Shown here: positions 25,581-39,300 of the stretch, piece by piece
Numbering within the stretch: the stretch's first letter is position 1
How the letters are laid out: each line of letters starts with the position of its first letter
From: Phoebastria nigripes
Taxonomy: Eukaryota; Chordata; Aves; Procellariiformes; Diomedeidae
Assembly: GCA_035582835.1 (NCBI GenBank)
Contig: JAYKAV010002497.1
Location: 333,402 to 397,401, forward strand
Direction of reading: 5' to 3'
DNA length: 64,000 nt
Program-made: the position numbers and the translations under genes
The notes under the pieces: generated by a model
What the model saw: only the letters and a program-made list of their open reading frames with translations
Told to the model about the DNA's origin: nothing
Database searches by the model: none

Positions 25581-27504
25581 AGTATCTGTCAGACTACTTA
25601 GGAAACAGAAAGATCAGGAGGCAGCAAAACATGAGGAGACTAAAACCACTACACAAAATAATTGCTTCTCCAAGAGCATCCCTATGTTTTTTCCACAATA
25701 AAGTCAACAATACTGAGGGCAGAAGAACCAAAGCAGTGGTGAAACCCATGGCAGTAGAGCAGAGGGAAACAACCACAGACAGCGAAATAAATGGAGCATA
25801 AGGCGAGCAGCAAATCGCCCTGTACACGCTGCCATCAGAGTCCTACCGTGGCATTTTTTGGTGTGTCCTGGCTTCCCAGGTGTTCTGAAGGAGTCAGAGA
25901 TCAGCTCCTGGTGTGCCCCTCACACACAGCACAGAGACAGCTAAGCTGGCACAGGTGGGAAGACAGGGCAGATTTCATTTCAGGCTTCCAAAGATTTACT
26001 GCACTCACAGGCAGGATGAAATGACTTTGAGATTATGCAGCTTGTTTGCTGTGAAGAAGGGACCTCACCTTTTTTGAAGGAACACTTCATAGGTGTAAGA
26101 GCAGGAGGACCACCATTTTCAGGAAAAAGAAGGATAAAAATGCTAATTATTTCCATGCTTCCCTCCTTCTCCAGCACCCTCAAAACCATCAGCTCCTCTT
26201 TAGCATCCCCCTCTCCACCACCCAAAAAAAGTCATTTCAAAAGGTTGTTTTGCCCTGGCCATTCCTAGCGACAGAGCACAGTGTGTATACATTAAATGAA
26301 GGAGATGCTGCATTCCTCCGGGGGAGATAAGGAGGCGGAGGGGAGGAATGCTTTCCTCTGCATGTCTGTGCATGACCCAGACCCAAACAGAAGCAGCATG
26401 TGACTGGCGGCTCCCCAGCAGATGACTCTCAAAGTGCTTGAATGCAAGTCAAGGTAGCAAAAACGATCAGCCAAAAGGCTTGCCTGCAATCAGCCCATGC
26501 AGACCTCCAGGCCACGGCGAGAGGCCACGGCACAGCACTGTTGGAGGGCTCATTGCATACTTGGGGAGCCAGGTTTTACAGAGAGCTCAGCTCAGGCTTT
26601 GCATGCTGAAATACCTGGCTCTGAGGCACTCTCAAGAGAAACCCTCAACCTCAAGGTACGATGGCGTATGGGCACGTGAGCATGGGTCCACACACACGCA
26701 CACGCTGAGTTCCCTGAAGAATACTCTGCTCCCAATAATGTGAAGCCCACCACACATTCCTGCTTCCAGATATGAGCAGGGATTGGCCATGCCTTACCAA
26801 CAATGGATTGAATGCTGGCTTAGGAAGCAAACACCCTCGCTCTTCATATCACTGAGCCAGCAGCGACTGAATGAGGAGATACGGTGTATTGGCTGCCAAT
26901 CAATTGATGTGCATCCAGCTCCTCTCACCTGCACTTACCAGTTTTGCTGGTGCAGCTATACTGGCAAAACTCCCCGCCACAGCAAAATCCACCAATGGAA
27001 TCAACACATCAGACAAGCAAAATCAGCTTCATTTACCCAACACTTTTATGCTGGTATAACTGGTAGGGATTTTGCAGTGAAGCAGCATAATTAAAATCGA
27101 ACAAACAAACCAACCTTTGCCACCAATGTCCTGCACTGACCAGACTTGAAAGTGTGAGGCTGTTTGATCCAGGGGTCCTCTGCAAAGCCAGTACAAAGGA
27201 CTATTTCAACTGCCAGTGGGAAGCTCCCATCTCTGGGGTGAAATACAGAAGCAGCTTAAGGCTGAAGGTGCTTTGGCTGAGGCAAACAATCAAATATGCT
27301 GTAGGCAGCTGGAAATGGAGGAAGACAGAGAAGCAGAGGAGAGCTCTTAGCACGAGGCTTTGGCCACAATTACTCTGGGACTGATGGCCTGGAGACCCTC
27401 CGAGTTGTGGTATTTATGTGTGCAGGGGTGTTTGGTGTCTAACAGCCAGGTTAGAGTCAGGAATTTTCCCTGTTTGCACCATTACTTGAAATACCTGTCA
27501 GGAT

Positions 27505-27575
27505 GTAAGAGCATAAGAATCACTTCAGATGAGAGCAGGAGCCCACCTAACACAGCATCCCACCTCTAATGGGCC
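27505..27575 (+). mobile_element. Possible remnant of an old sauropsid retroposon
   Basis: The stretch starting CATAAGAA and containing CACAGCATCCCACCTCT resembles, with many mismatches, a repeat I recall from turtle and crocodile genomes (CATAAGAAC...CCCAGTATCCTGTCTTC). Identity is perhaps two thirds by eye, so this is tentative. Confidence 0.25.
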
Positions 27576-30500
27576 AGGGAAAGAGCAAAAGGAGTGAGCA
27601 TGGAGCTGTTATTCCACAGCACACCACTCCCTCTTACCCTTTTTTTTTTATGGTTTCCATTTGCAGATTGCCTAATTACAATCCCTATATATTGAAATCA
27701 GGATTAAGCAGGGCCAAAAAAATGAAGATTATGGAGACTTGAATTTCAGAGAGCTAGTGCTGAGGTTCCTATTTTAAGTCCAGTCAGATTTAGGGCTGTC
27801 AATCAAAGGGTCACATTTGCCTTCAAAGACCGCTGTGCTATGAGGCATTTCCTGATGCTGAGCGCCTTGGCTTAGCTGCTCGTTGCCACGGTGGGTGGAG
27901 AGCTTCGAGACCAATCACTCTGATGTATCAAATACTTAGCAGCTCAGTGCTCTTGTCTGGGGGATATAAAAACATATTTGCCCTAATCTCATTTTCCAAG
28001 TGATGGTGCAGCCTCAAAACAAAGGAGACGTTCTCCAGAAGAGCCTGCCTCTAGGGTGCATTGCCATCTCAGGGTGACACAGCCACGGCATTGGTCTCTG
28101 CAGCAGCATTTCTCCAGAGGTGTTCCTCCACCTTTAGCAGCCCATCGGTGAGGACACCTGACATGGTGAGAGCCTGTATTTTGGTTCCATGGTCTCCGCT
28201 CTCTCCAGGGGAGGTTTCCTGACCAGCCAGCACAGCTAAGAGGAAGGAGATGGGTGAGAACAGACACAAAGCCCCTACATGGGTGCCCCACGGAGGGGGG
28301 GAGCTCTGCCTGGGGCAGCTGCTGGCATTGACAGAGCAGCCAGGGCAGAGATCTCCCCCGCGCTTCCCCTCTCCTCCCACTGTCTTGCCAAAGCTTTTAC
28401 AATTACTTTTATGAGTTTCCCCAAGGGAATAAAAAGATTAAGGCATGAGTAAGAAAACCAGAGGCATGTGGAGTCTGGCCACGGCGCGGGGGCCGGCTCA
28501 GGCTCCCACCTGCACTCAGGGGGCTGCTTTGATGCCTGCAGCACGCAGGAACTCCCATTTTGACTCCCAGGAACCATTTTCTCTGGCAATTTTGCCACAC
28601 CTTGTGCTCCCACTGTGTTATCCTCCTTCACAGATCTGCCCCTGGACAGGAGTGTATCTCACCTCGTCCGCCTGGTGACTGCAAGCTCTTCTCAGCTCAC
28701 ATCAGCAGTGGCTATTCACAGGGGAGAAAAGCTGTTTGCAGAGTTGAGTTCTGGCACTTCATCTACCCCCTTTCCCCAGTCCAGGGGAATTTGGGATTCT
28801 GATCTGGTCCACTGTCTGCACGACAAACCCCTTTACCAGATCCATGACTCCCCAGCTGCCTACAACAACTCAGCCCATGGGGAACCCTTACTTGCTTTCT
28901 GGGTAGGTTCTCCATTTGTGTTACATGAACACAGATTTACAAAAAAGGAGGTGAAGTGTCTTCTGGAGGAGGCACAGCACAGGCAGGCCAGGGGAGGAGA
29001 AACTCCAGGCTGGTCTCTTTGAAAGACCTCCTTTCACATGTAAATTTGGCATCGCTGACCACCAAACCTGCTTTGGGAGGCCAAAAATAATACACGTACA
29101 AGACATCTGTGAGAAAAACAAGCATGGGAATGACTGCCATCAACAAAGACTTCCCCACACGGGTTGTGCTCCACTTAGGAACAACCTGCTCTGAGCAACC
29201 CCACATCCCGACCCCAGAGCACAGGAGTCAGAAATGTCAAATGCAGCCAGAGCCTGCTGAGGTACTGACCACGGGCAGCCCTTTCCAAACTGGGATCGGA
29301 GGGGGCAACTGGTCTGCAAAGCCCTACAGTCCAGCTCCCCATGCCCGCTCGGACAGCCTGCTGGAGAGCCTCGGTGGGGGCAGGGTTTGCAACACCTCCC
29401 TGCTAGTATCTGAAATCAGAGTGCAGCGAAGGGCTCATCCACAGCAGTAACTGGTGGGGAATATCCTGACGGGGAGAGCATTTTGGTGCAGTATGACAAT
29501 CTATATTTACGGGAATCCAATATCCACAAGAATACACCGGGGACTCGCCCAGCTGGTGGAGACATGGCAGCTCCGGCAATTGCACTCAACATACGAGAGC
29601 CAGGATGCCAGCTAACACCTGCCTTGTGTTTGTACAACACCACAGTACAACAGCTGCTGCATGTCCCCTGCATCCCAGACCGTCTGGAAGGTAAATATAC
29701 CGAGTATAGGATAACCCAAAATTGCTCAGCAGCTAGGGCAAACACTAGATGCAATTGCTGGGCTCTGAAAAGGAAGGGCACATGTGGAGGGATTTTTACC
29801 AGTGCAGACCAGCTTCTCTGGGAGGCAGCTACCGAAACATTCATGCCCACAGGTATTTTCTTCTCCTAAAGCTGCATCTCTTCCTTCTTCCCTTCAAGTC
29901 AGTGTGTTATTTGCAAAAGCCTAGTGAAACCCTGAAATCACACTTGAATGAGCTCTAGGAAACAAACCCACAGCTGACAGCTTGGCTGCAAGCACTGATT
30001 GCAAGAGCAACTGATGCCTCTAAAAGCTGAGCAAAGCCAAATTTCAGCCCAGGTGAGCTGCTCTGAGGCAGTGCGGGCATACGTGGCCCTGGCTGGTATC
30101 TCTGTACAGAGCAGGAGCTGGCTGCTGTGGGCTGGGTGGAGGGATTGCGTGCAGATGCCATTCTGGTTTATGATCTGGAGAAAGAGAAACAGTGTCATTC
30201 AAGAACAGAGCAACCCTTCAGTGTCCTGAGGGAGAACACGCAGTCCCGCACCACCACGCAGGACAGCTGGGCCCTGCCCTCAGCTCTGCTGCTGGTTTCC
30301 TCTGCGACGCTGCTGGAGTAACTCATTTTCCCTTTGCTTGTCTCCTGCATTTGCAGCGCTCTCCCCACCTCCTGGGCTGGCACTGCCCCTCACCCCTGCT
30401 CCTGCGCCGGCGTGCGTGAGGCAGGGAGTACTTTGCCCTGTTCTCCTCGAAATTGCAAGCAAGAGGTTATCTCACACAACCCCAAACAAAAGCTCACAAA

Positions 30501-31814
30501 CTTTCCCCCGGGTATTTTTAATTGCTGTTTGAATGATCGGTTTCTCCCCTATCCTCCTTTGCACTCTGCATCAAGTGTGAAAGGCAATCGTGCCAAGCTC
30601 CAGACCCTGCCCGGGCTTCAGACCATCACAGGACCGGCTTTTATGCAGCAGAGTTACACTGAAGGGCAATAGAGAGTAATGGCCCAGGTTTGTTTGGAGC
30701 AGGCCAGATTCAGCCATATTACAGTGTGCAGCACTTAGTCCACACGAAGTCCTGCTAAATATAGCGAAGCTAGACTCAGTGAAACACCAGGTAAAAGAAG
30801 ATTCAGAAGTAAAGCTGCCAAAATACGTCCCCCTGGGAGGCGTGACAAACACTACACAGATTTCCATGGGACGACAGCTAATTTAAAGGCAGAGCTGATG
30901 CATGAAGATTTCAAGAGGGTCTGCTGATTCCAGTGTGTACCTTTAGTGCCATTTTAGGAGACAGATTTCACGAAGAAACAATGGGGCAAACTGAAAGAAA
31001 AAAATGAAGTGGTTGCATGAAGGGTGAAACGGGTGAGCACCCATGGACCTGCGCCACAAGGGTGCGGGGATCCCCTGCTGAGAGGGGCTGAGCCCCCGCT
31101 GCAGCGTGTCCTGCAACGGGGATGCAAACAGGGTCTCTTTATTTCCACCCAGCCGCCTATTGCTCCAGCCCTGGAGAGCAGGGGCTGCGCAGCACCCAAA
31201 CCCACCTGCTCACCCCACGGCCCAGGCGGATGCACGGTGGAGCCCTGACAGGAGCGTGGCAAAGCGCCAAACGCTGCCACTTCAAAGCCGAGCCAAGCAA
31301 CCAGATTGTCTGTTGGCTTTTATTATGCCGCTATTGCTTGCATGGTGAATTCCAGGTGGGGAATGTAACGATAGACGGGCTAGGATCGCCTTGCTCATGA
31401 TAAAGTTCTGGTACAATGTGTAGCCCATAAAGAAGAAACCTCTGGAGTTTCATCCTGAAATCGCTGCTCTGAGTCATGAGGGTCTGCGTAGCACGGACAC
31501 AAGGCGTGATGACTGGCAGCGTTTGTCACCTTTGGGGAGAAGGTGGATTTTTAGCCCAGTACTGGAGATGGTAAGAATATACCAACCAAGTTTATTCCTG
31601 TTAAAGGCTGGCTCATCTGTTGAAATCTTTGAGTGGGGTGTTCACAAATAGGGTGAGTTGTGGAGCTTTGTCTTCCAGATGGAGCTCAGCAACCCAGTCT
31701 TTCCAAATCCATCCCCCTTCCACCTCGCCCCACAGGCTGGAAAGAAGAAAGAACAAGGGAAGGGAATATACATAAAGGAATATCATGAGCCGTGTCTTAA
31801 GAAGGAAAAGTACA

Positions 31815-31975
31815 GCGGCAATGCAGTCCAGTGGGTAGGGCAACAGAAGGGCTGGGTCGTTACTACATCTGCCAGCTGTTTACTGTGTGACTTTGGGGGA
31901 AGCCATGTCATTTCTCCACCTCACTTTTCCAGTCTATGGAAATATTTAGATGACAGTATTTGCAAACTAAAGAAC
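31815..31975 (+). mobile_element. MIR/CORE-SINE-like element
   Basis: The element begins with a tRNA-derived head (CAGTCCAGTGGGTAGGGCAA, box A with one mismatch). It continues with a core close to the MIR consensus: CTGTGTGACTTTGGG-type sequence as ACTGTGTGACTTTGGGGGAA, then TCATTTCTCCACCTCACTTT, then TCTATGGAAATATTTAGATGA. Order and spacing match MIR (head, core, CTCAGTTTCC-like part, ATCTGTAAAATG-like part). Such elements are ancient and mobilised by L2-type LINEs. An L2-like RT fragment lies 800 bases away. Confidence 0.7.
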
Positions 31976-32739
31976 AAAAGCACTATATATAAAATAGGCC
32001 TACTCAAGCCCAAGTAACTTCTGTTCGCTATATTCAGAAAAGGGCTGTTTTCTCTGGCCACAGCTCTTACACACGTCTAAAGCCCAAAGGTGTATACTGG
32101 TCTGTCAATCCTTGTAATGTTACACCACTAAAGTGTACAGCGAAGCAGAGAACCGCATCCAAATACTATGGAGAGCCAAAAATTCCCCCACGCTATACCA
32201 ACAAACAGGTGATAAGTGAGCAACCGTACAGCCTGAGAATTTGGGACTGCTGGCATGTCTCCATCAGACAGTGACCCTAGGAGCTAACATCCCCTGAGGA
32301 TTTTCAACAGCAGACAGAGCCTGGCACAACAATCAAATCAGTCACCGGCTGACAGCACCACTCAGATTTGGCACTGTGGCAGAGATAGAAGCAGATATAT
32401 TAGTAGCCAGGTGTGCACATCTGGAGCAATGTACACAGGGGAGACACTCAGACCCTTCCCTTTCTAAGACAGGCTGGGCATTGCTTGGATCTCTTAGGGC
32501 ACCAACCCACCAAGACCAACACTACTTGCACTGATGTATTCTCAAAAAAGCTGCAAATATGCCCCTGCTTTGCTGGAGTGACAGGCTGGGGAAAGGAGCA
32601 GGGAGTGTGGGGAGTGCCTGAAGGCAGCCAGAAGTGAGTGTATGCTTAATCAGCTTAGCCAAAATAAATCAATAGACACTAAAATGGGAGGGTCCCCTCA
32701 GAGAGCCACGCAGCAGACAGAAACCCTGTGGAAGGAATG

Positions 32740-33030
32740 GAATGTGCAGATGAGCAGCTCTCCCCAAGATATGATCTGAATCAACCTGAAGCAGCCCCAG
32801 CCAGATGCACCATCTGCTCAGAGCATTCCACCAGGACACCCCGGTCGACAGTGTCAAAACTGGCAGACAGATCAAGGAGCGTTAATACAGAACATACCCC
32901 CAAGCCAGCCGGCAGGGAGAGATCACGGCAGACCTTCAAAAGAGCTGTCTCAGGACCATGCCTCCTGCTTGAGCCAGACTGGAATTTATCAATGGCATCG
33001 TATACACAGAGGTGTGACTGCCGCTGTAAT
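32740..33030 (-). mobile_element. L2/CR1-clade LINE reverse-transcriptase fragment
   Basis: On the minus strand the DNA near 32,990 to 32,760 reads DKFQSG, GPETALLKVCRDL, LLDLSASFDTVDRGVLV and then an in-frame stop after VHLAGAASG. FQSGxRxxxGTETAL followed by LLDLSAAFDTVDH is the conserved RT region around palm motif A of L2-like LINEs. The catalytic-motif aspartates (D in LDLS and D in FDTVD) are still readable. The antisense + frame (32,728-33,255) is a shadow of this. Element ends could not be set. Confidence 0.65.
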
Positions 33031-33039
33031 GCAATGGCT

Positions 33040-35810
33040 CTCTTGGAAGAGGGGAAGGAATGGCAGGATGGACATCAGACAGCAGCTGACAAATCATCCA
33101 ACAAAAGAGACGGCTGCCACAAGACAGAAGACGAGACATCCAATTTTAGTGCTCCAACAAAACAATCCAGCAGTAAGGAAGCCCTGATAGAGGATAGGGT
33201 TTCACAAGTATCATTGGTACGCTTGCAAGCAAAGGGTAACTCAATCAGATCATAAGGGTAGCAATGAATTCACATCGCACTTCCAAAGTTCACCTACTTG
33301 GTGTGATCTCCAGAGTTCCCATAAGATGCAGGATGTGGTTGATCAAAATATGTGGCTCACGGATGGCCCATGATCTGGGGATGCAGTCCGGTCCTATGAT
33401 CTGCTGCATATCTCTGGAAGGGGCAGGTTACCTCCTCTTTGCTTTTCCTCTTGTCATCTCCTGCAACAACAGATGCAATTTTTGAGAGCTCATGGGCAGA
33501 CAATGCAACTCCTCCTGGTCCTGTGTCACACAAAGCAAGCCAGTGCACTCGAATACCGACTACAGCAAACAAGGCCAGCCAGCAGCAGGCCAGCACTGCA
33601 TGCTCTTCTAAGCCTCACCTCCCTGCACACTGCAGCAAGCACAGGTTTAGACTATCAGTCCTTTTGGAAACAGCATGCACAGTAGCTCCTGAGTCTCTAG
33701 AGGATGTAATCTGGAAGAGACCACTCTTGCCCTCACCCCAAGGACCCGGCAGTGTGCATGACCCCCTTCCAGACACCCTCACTTCCCTCGGCAGTCTGGC
33801 CACCATCGTTCCTCAGGTGTCTGAGGTCCAGCAGCCAGAAGAGCAGCACGTCTCTATTCTTCACAATCCCGGCATGTGGGGAGGGAAAACAGACCAGGTG
33901 ATTTTCTCTCTGCACCTCAGCTCCTCTGTGTGTTTAATACACCAATGCGGCTGTCTGTGGTATAGGGGGGAGCAGAGGGAGTCATAGTACAAACCCAGCT
34001 TTCTTCCTGAAGGATTTTGAAGGGGGACAGGCATTAATGGGGCAGATGAGAATTATCCCTCTTTTCTTTACGGGATGGCTCTATCAGCAACAACACAGGT
34101 AACATCTGAAACGGGCAGCTCAGGATGCTGGCTGGACGTGTTGCTTGTATCTTACGAGTAAGATGACTCAGTGCAAGAAAAACAAACAAACAAACAAACA
34201 AATGCTGGAGGCCAACCAAAGGCTAATTAGAGCTGTACACATTTGCCAGAAAAGCCCCCTGCTGAGCTACAGCTTATCCTGGCAGAAGGAGTTGTCTGTC
34301 TGTCCAGAAAAATCACATCCCAGAACAGCTCATAAGCAGCCAAGGGGCAAGCGGGCTTTCCTGGGGGGTACCCCTCACACTCCCCCCCCTCCCCGGGACA
34401 TCCTCAGCGGCACCCTGCAGGGCCAGGTGCCCTTTCTTTTTAACTCCTCAAAGACAAGGCTATGCCTTGAAAACACATTTACGCTGAAGGAATGCAATTC
34501 GCTAGAGGACAAGCCTCTTCTGGCAACCTGGATTTTAAGAGAGAAATGTGAAATTTTTACAGGTCTTCCTGGAAAAGTTGGGAGTGTCACCAGCCATTTG
34601 CAGTACAGCTAGGGGACACCGAGCCGGCTCACTGCCACCAAGTACACAGCCGCTCAGTACGACACGACATCTTCACACTTGGCTTGTTCGGTTGATCTCA
34701 TTCATACACAAAAACAAGGCAGGCCCTGGGAACTCAGTGTATTTACTGTGTTCAAGGTACATTTTAAAAACCCGATTCCAACTGCATTAAAATTGAATAA
34801 CTTGGCAGAGAGTCTATAAAAAAACAGACTGTATTTCAAGACATAGCAAGAAAGGAAGATGGTTAATGCAATTATGCTGACAGTAAAATGCTGAACTTAA
34901 TTATGACTTCAGCAATGATGACATATTTGTGATGATTAAGTTCAAGATAAGAGGACATGGGTAAACTGCTGGGTTCCCTTGACTCTTTTTTCCTCTCCTC
35001 TCCTCTCCTAAGGAAACAATCCCGCTGCAAGCCTCAGTCTCTTCCTCANCCTGTCAGTCCTCCCCAGTAACGTTCGGCTTCTCTAGCTAAATTTAACAAA
35101 GGATAAGGAAGAAAAAAATTACGAGGAAATGAAGTTCCTGTAAATTCTGTGAACATGGGCATCTGGGCCAAGGTGAGAGGTCCTGAACAGGAGTTCACCT
35201 TTTGCTGGGATGCAGAGGAACAAAGTAGGACACGAAGGAGAGAAGATCCAGCCAGACGACACAAAGCCATGGGGAATCAAGCTTCATCGCTCCCAGAAAA
35301 GCTTGCTAGATGGCAAGTGTGGAAGGAGACTTCCTCCTGGAGGCACACAGTACATCACAAAAGATATTAAAGATAGCTCCATGTCACCCCACCTCTCTTT
35401 CACTGGCTACTTGTACTGCACAAGTGCTAAAGAGGCAACTTGTTACTGCTCCAGGGCCTCCTGCACACAGTGCTGCATGCACACACACAACAAGAGGCCT
35501 TCTGCTGCCACAGCAAACTTTGCCTTGCTTCTATTGCAAAATTTGGAGTGGGTTCAAACAAAATTCCAGCCACCTTGGGCTGCTAGAACAGCTCCCTCCC
35601 CTCACACCCACCTCCTGGTGAGGGGGCCTTTCCACTCCACTCCCCGAACCAATATTCTTCATATTGAGATCATACTAGTAAGCTGGGGCTTACAGCTTCC
35701 ATCTAGATCTGGGTTACTGTGTCAAACAAAAACCACCAGATATTTAGATCCAGAAATTCGCCTTGAAAACTCTGACAGCATGCTGGCAGTCTTTCGAGAA
35801 ATGAACAGAG
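33040..35810. other. Intergenic block, no gene seen
   Basis: Contains a (CAAA)n run at about 34,177-34,203, a (TCTCC)n-like run at about 34,994-35,010, an unresolved base at 35049 and possibly more of the degraded LINE on its left edge. Open frames up to 210 codons (35,210-35,842) show no recognised motif. Confidence 0.5.
34177..34203. repeat. (CAAA)n microsatellite
   Basis: About six CAAA units following a short A-rich stretch. Confidence 0.85.
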
Positions 35811-35814
35811 TGAC

Positions 35815-36320
35815 TGAAATGCTGGTTGGAAGGGGCCTGTAGAGGTCTCTAGTTCAAACCTCCCTGAAGCAGGGCCATTGCCAACAGTACACGAGGTTGA
35901 TTGATTGTAGCTTTGTCTAACCGAGCCTCAGCCTCTAAACCGCCCAGGAGGGAGATTCCCTGACCTCTCTGGGCAACCTGTCCCAGTGCTGCACCACCTC
36001 CATGGGAGGGAGGGTTTCCCAATGTCTGATCTGAACCTTGCAAGCTGCAATGTGTGGTCACTGCCCCTTGGTTTATTACCTGCCACTAATGAGAAGAGCC
36101 TGACTCCAACAACTCTGTAACTGCTCTTCCAGTAGTTGTGGGATGTTGCTAGCTTCCCCTCAGCCTCCTCTTGACCAGACTAAATAAGCCCACCTCCCCA
36201 GGTCCTGACCATGTTGGTAGTTCCCTACCGGACCCCCTCCATGTTCTCACAACCCTTCTCACCCTGGGGTCCAAGAACTGGACGTTACTGCACTTGCCGT
36301 TGGCACAAAACCAGAGTCCT
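35815..36320 (-). mobile_element. CR1 LINE 3' fragment
   Basis: In + orientation the sequence shows the reverse complement of the CR1 3' region. Diagnostic stretches are CAACCTGTCCCAGTGCT, GAGAAGAGCCTGACTCC, TCTTGACCAGACTAAATAA and GTCCAAGAACTGGAC, in the order expected for a minus-strand copy. The usual 3' tail (ATTCTATGATTC) is missing on the left edge. It is 5'-truncated, like most bird CR1 copies. Confidence 0.85.
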
Positions 36321-36329
36321 ATCCATAGT

Positions 36330-39300
36330 CCGGCACTCAGCATTTCTGGAGCTCAGAAGCAGCCTGATGCTGGGTAGTCTTACACAGGCGATTTCTATCC
36401 ATCAGAACCATGGAAGAGGTGTTGCGGTGAAGTACTGGGCAGTCTAGGGTGAAAAGAGAACTTTTAGTAATTTGTAGTAGAGAGTAATACGATCATTGAG
36501 CATTGCTCCATCATCTAGCGATGACCTGCTCAAATGCAAAATGTGTGGGTCCAGGATGTCAGCCCTGCTCATGCTGCCACACTGGGACAGCAATCTGCTA
36601 CAAGTACTGACTGATGTTTCTCCTGCCTCCCCCAGGGACTTACCACCCACCATGATGGGGTCCCCCTAGCCTTGGGGAGCCTCAGGTAGCGGCTCAGTTT
36701 GGAAAAGGAGCAGGAAGCTCTAATTTAGACCAGAAGCTTTCAAGATCACTTCCTCCTTCAGATGAATTCTGTGCAAATAACTTTATTGATACAACAAAGA
36801 GACAGACGTCACTAGAGTAAATCAATTGCCCTCCCCACATGGGCCTGAACACAAACATCATAAAGCCTTTTCCTGGGAAACACAACACAAAAAGAATAAA
36901 AGCAGGCCTTGGAGTCAGGACCCGAAACCACAGTTCCCCTCTCTTAACCCCTACCCCACAGCCCACGTTCCCCTTCCCTCCTTGCTTTCATAGTCCTGAG
37001 AGGTGGGTTTGCCTGGCCTGAAAGGAAAAATTGAAAGCAAGTCTCCTGCTTGATGCAGTACTGGGCTCACCAAGAGACTATGACAGCAAAAACAGTACCT
37101 ATCCTGATGGAAGCAGTGCTGCTTATGAGTGCTGTGCGTGCCCACCCTTACAAGATGGGTCTAGATCCAGAATGGATGTGCACCTGTCTGAAGCCTTAAA
37201 TCAGCGCTAGGGGTTGGGAGGGTTTCAGATACACCCATACAATGTCTCCTACTGACAGTTTCCAGACAGCTTCTTGCTAAGCACATGGATTTGTTAGACA
37301 TCCCTTTCAAGAGACTTAACTCTCAGACACTATGTTTAGATGGTAGATGTTTAAGTTCCTTCTTGGAGCTCAACTCTTCTCTTTGCAACTCTTTTCTTCC
37401 ATATAAAGCCATAAGAAATACATGAATACATAAAACCAAAATAGTCATCATAATAAAGGAACTTTTCCTAGAAGAGAAAATCCTAGAAAACAGGAAGGGT
37501 TTCTGGGGAGATGACTGCGTCAGCAGAGCTGCGGGGAGACACTGAAGGAAACCACACGCTCTGGCACTTGCAGTACCTGCTAAACACAACCCACATGACA
37601 GCCAACAGGAACTTGTGACAGCTTCTTCTGGCCGCCCTTTGGATTACATTTATCACCAGAAGAGTTTCCCCAAAAAACACTACATGCTTTTGGCAGTATA
37701 GAGAATACTAAGGAATACGTGAGTTTCAGCTGATTGAGGAAAAGCAGCAGAAGAGCATGACTAGAACCTCCATGCATCTGTCTGACCCAGCTCCAGAGGG
37801 TGTAAAGCTGTCCAGGAGAGATGGGAGGAAGAAAGGTGAGAAACTGAAGGAATTCAGGGTGCTACAACATGTGACATGCCCAGAACAGAGGCTGTAATCA
37901 CAGCACCAGGCAGAAACATGTTCAGTAGTCATCTACCACTACCACGTGTCATCCCCTGCCCTCCTGGGCTTATTGCTCTTCACAAGAAGGAAGAGCTGGC
38001 AGGCAGCGGGGCAAGCATACATCCCGCTCAAACAGAAGGGCCCTCATCTTGTGGAGTCCAGTGCCAGGCCCAAAGGGCCTGCCTTCTTGTTCCATAAGGA
38101 ACAGCATCAGCGTCTCTGAGGACTCTCTCCTGGAGGATGCTGTGACCTGTTGATCCTCTGCCCAGCAGAGGCACATTCGATCCTGCACTGCCTTGGTCCA
38201 GCCTTGCTGGTCTGCCACCCACCAGGGTAACTGGTGCCCTCACTTTGCAGTAGTCTCGCACTCCAACCACTACGCTGCAGGTCCCTGCCGTGCCCAGGGC
38301 TGAGCGACTTCTCCGTTCTTGTCAAGGTGAGGCCAAGGCTCTTCCCAGGCAGCTGGGGGAAGCAGCTCAGCCCTACCTGCCCAATCTGGGCTGTTTGAAT
38401 TTCAAGCACTGACAGGTAGGGACTTGCAGTTTTGCCCATGCTTTCCATAATAAAGTCCCCAGAGGATCTGTTTACATTGACATCTAGGGTCAAGCCTGAG
38501 GGTTGACTCCACCCAGCTTAAGCCTACCTCAGAGCTTGCACTGAAGCCATCCACTCTGTCCTTCCTGATCCTCCAGATGAGCCCTTCAAGGAATCAGTCT
38601 TGTTTCTCCTTCTGGGCTTGTCTCTAATTATGGGTGTTAGAGACAGGAAGTGGGCTCCACTCAAGACCAGGCAACTGTGGGTTTGGTGTTGGCCAACTGC
38701 TTGAGCTTGCATCTTGCAGGTGAATGGTTTGATCCCAGGCACACAGCACGGAGGCGTGGGACTGACAAGTTGATTTCTTCTCAGATCCTGAAGTCAAGTA
38801 AAGCTGTGCCAGAAAGCCTCCAAGAACAAAGCTAAGGCGAGGCGTCAGAGTAGATGGCCAGCAGAGCAGGAGCTGGAGGTGTCTCTAAAGTCAAGCTTTA
38901 GTGATTTCCCTTCTTTGGCCTGAAACCACATCCCTAACAACGTTTGTGCTATATACCCCTATAAGCCAGGGGCATTTTATAGACCACCTGGAGCAAGGAC
39001 CACCTTCTGCACCTCCTCCAGCATGTGCCTCCTGTAACACCAATGCGCATAGGAAGTCACCAGCCGCAACCCCAGAACTCCTGCTCCCCAACATCTTACT
39101 CTTTGAATTCCTTGTTACTCACCAAACAGTTAATCAGGGACAAGTAGCTCTTCAAGTGCCTGGTCTCCTGCCTTTCATTCCCCTACTTTTATCCATAGAC
39201 AGTTTAGACAGTACAGTCGTCAAATGAGCTTGCTGGGATCCAGACAGCTCAGCAGCTCTGGGGACAAGCCACCCCTGCTTTCTTGCAGCCCTGGCAGACC

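Larger units (their letters stand above)
16400..31800. other. Gene-poor interval between the two HES genes, left part
   Basis: I found no exon with a recognised domain. It holds an alternating purine-pyrimidine tract (about 25,476-25,580), a possible old repeat at 27,505-27,575 and unresolved bases at 18183, 20485 and 23684. Open frames up to about 198 codons exist (for example 22,445-23,041) but carry no family signature. Confidence 0.55.

Noticed and set aside
32728..33255. 175-codon + strand frame
   Set aside because: It is antisense to the L2-like reverse-transcriptase fragment read on the minus strand.
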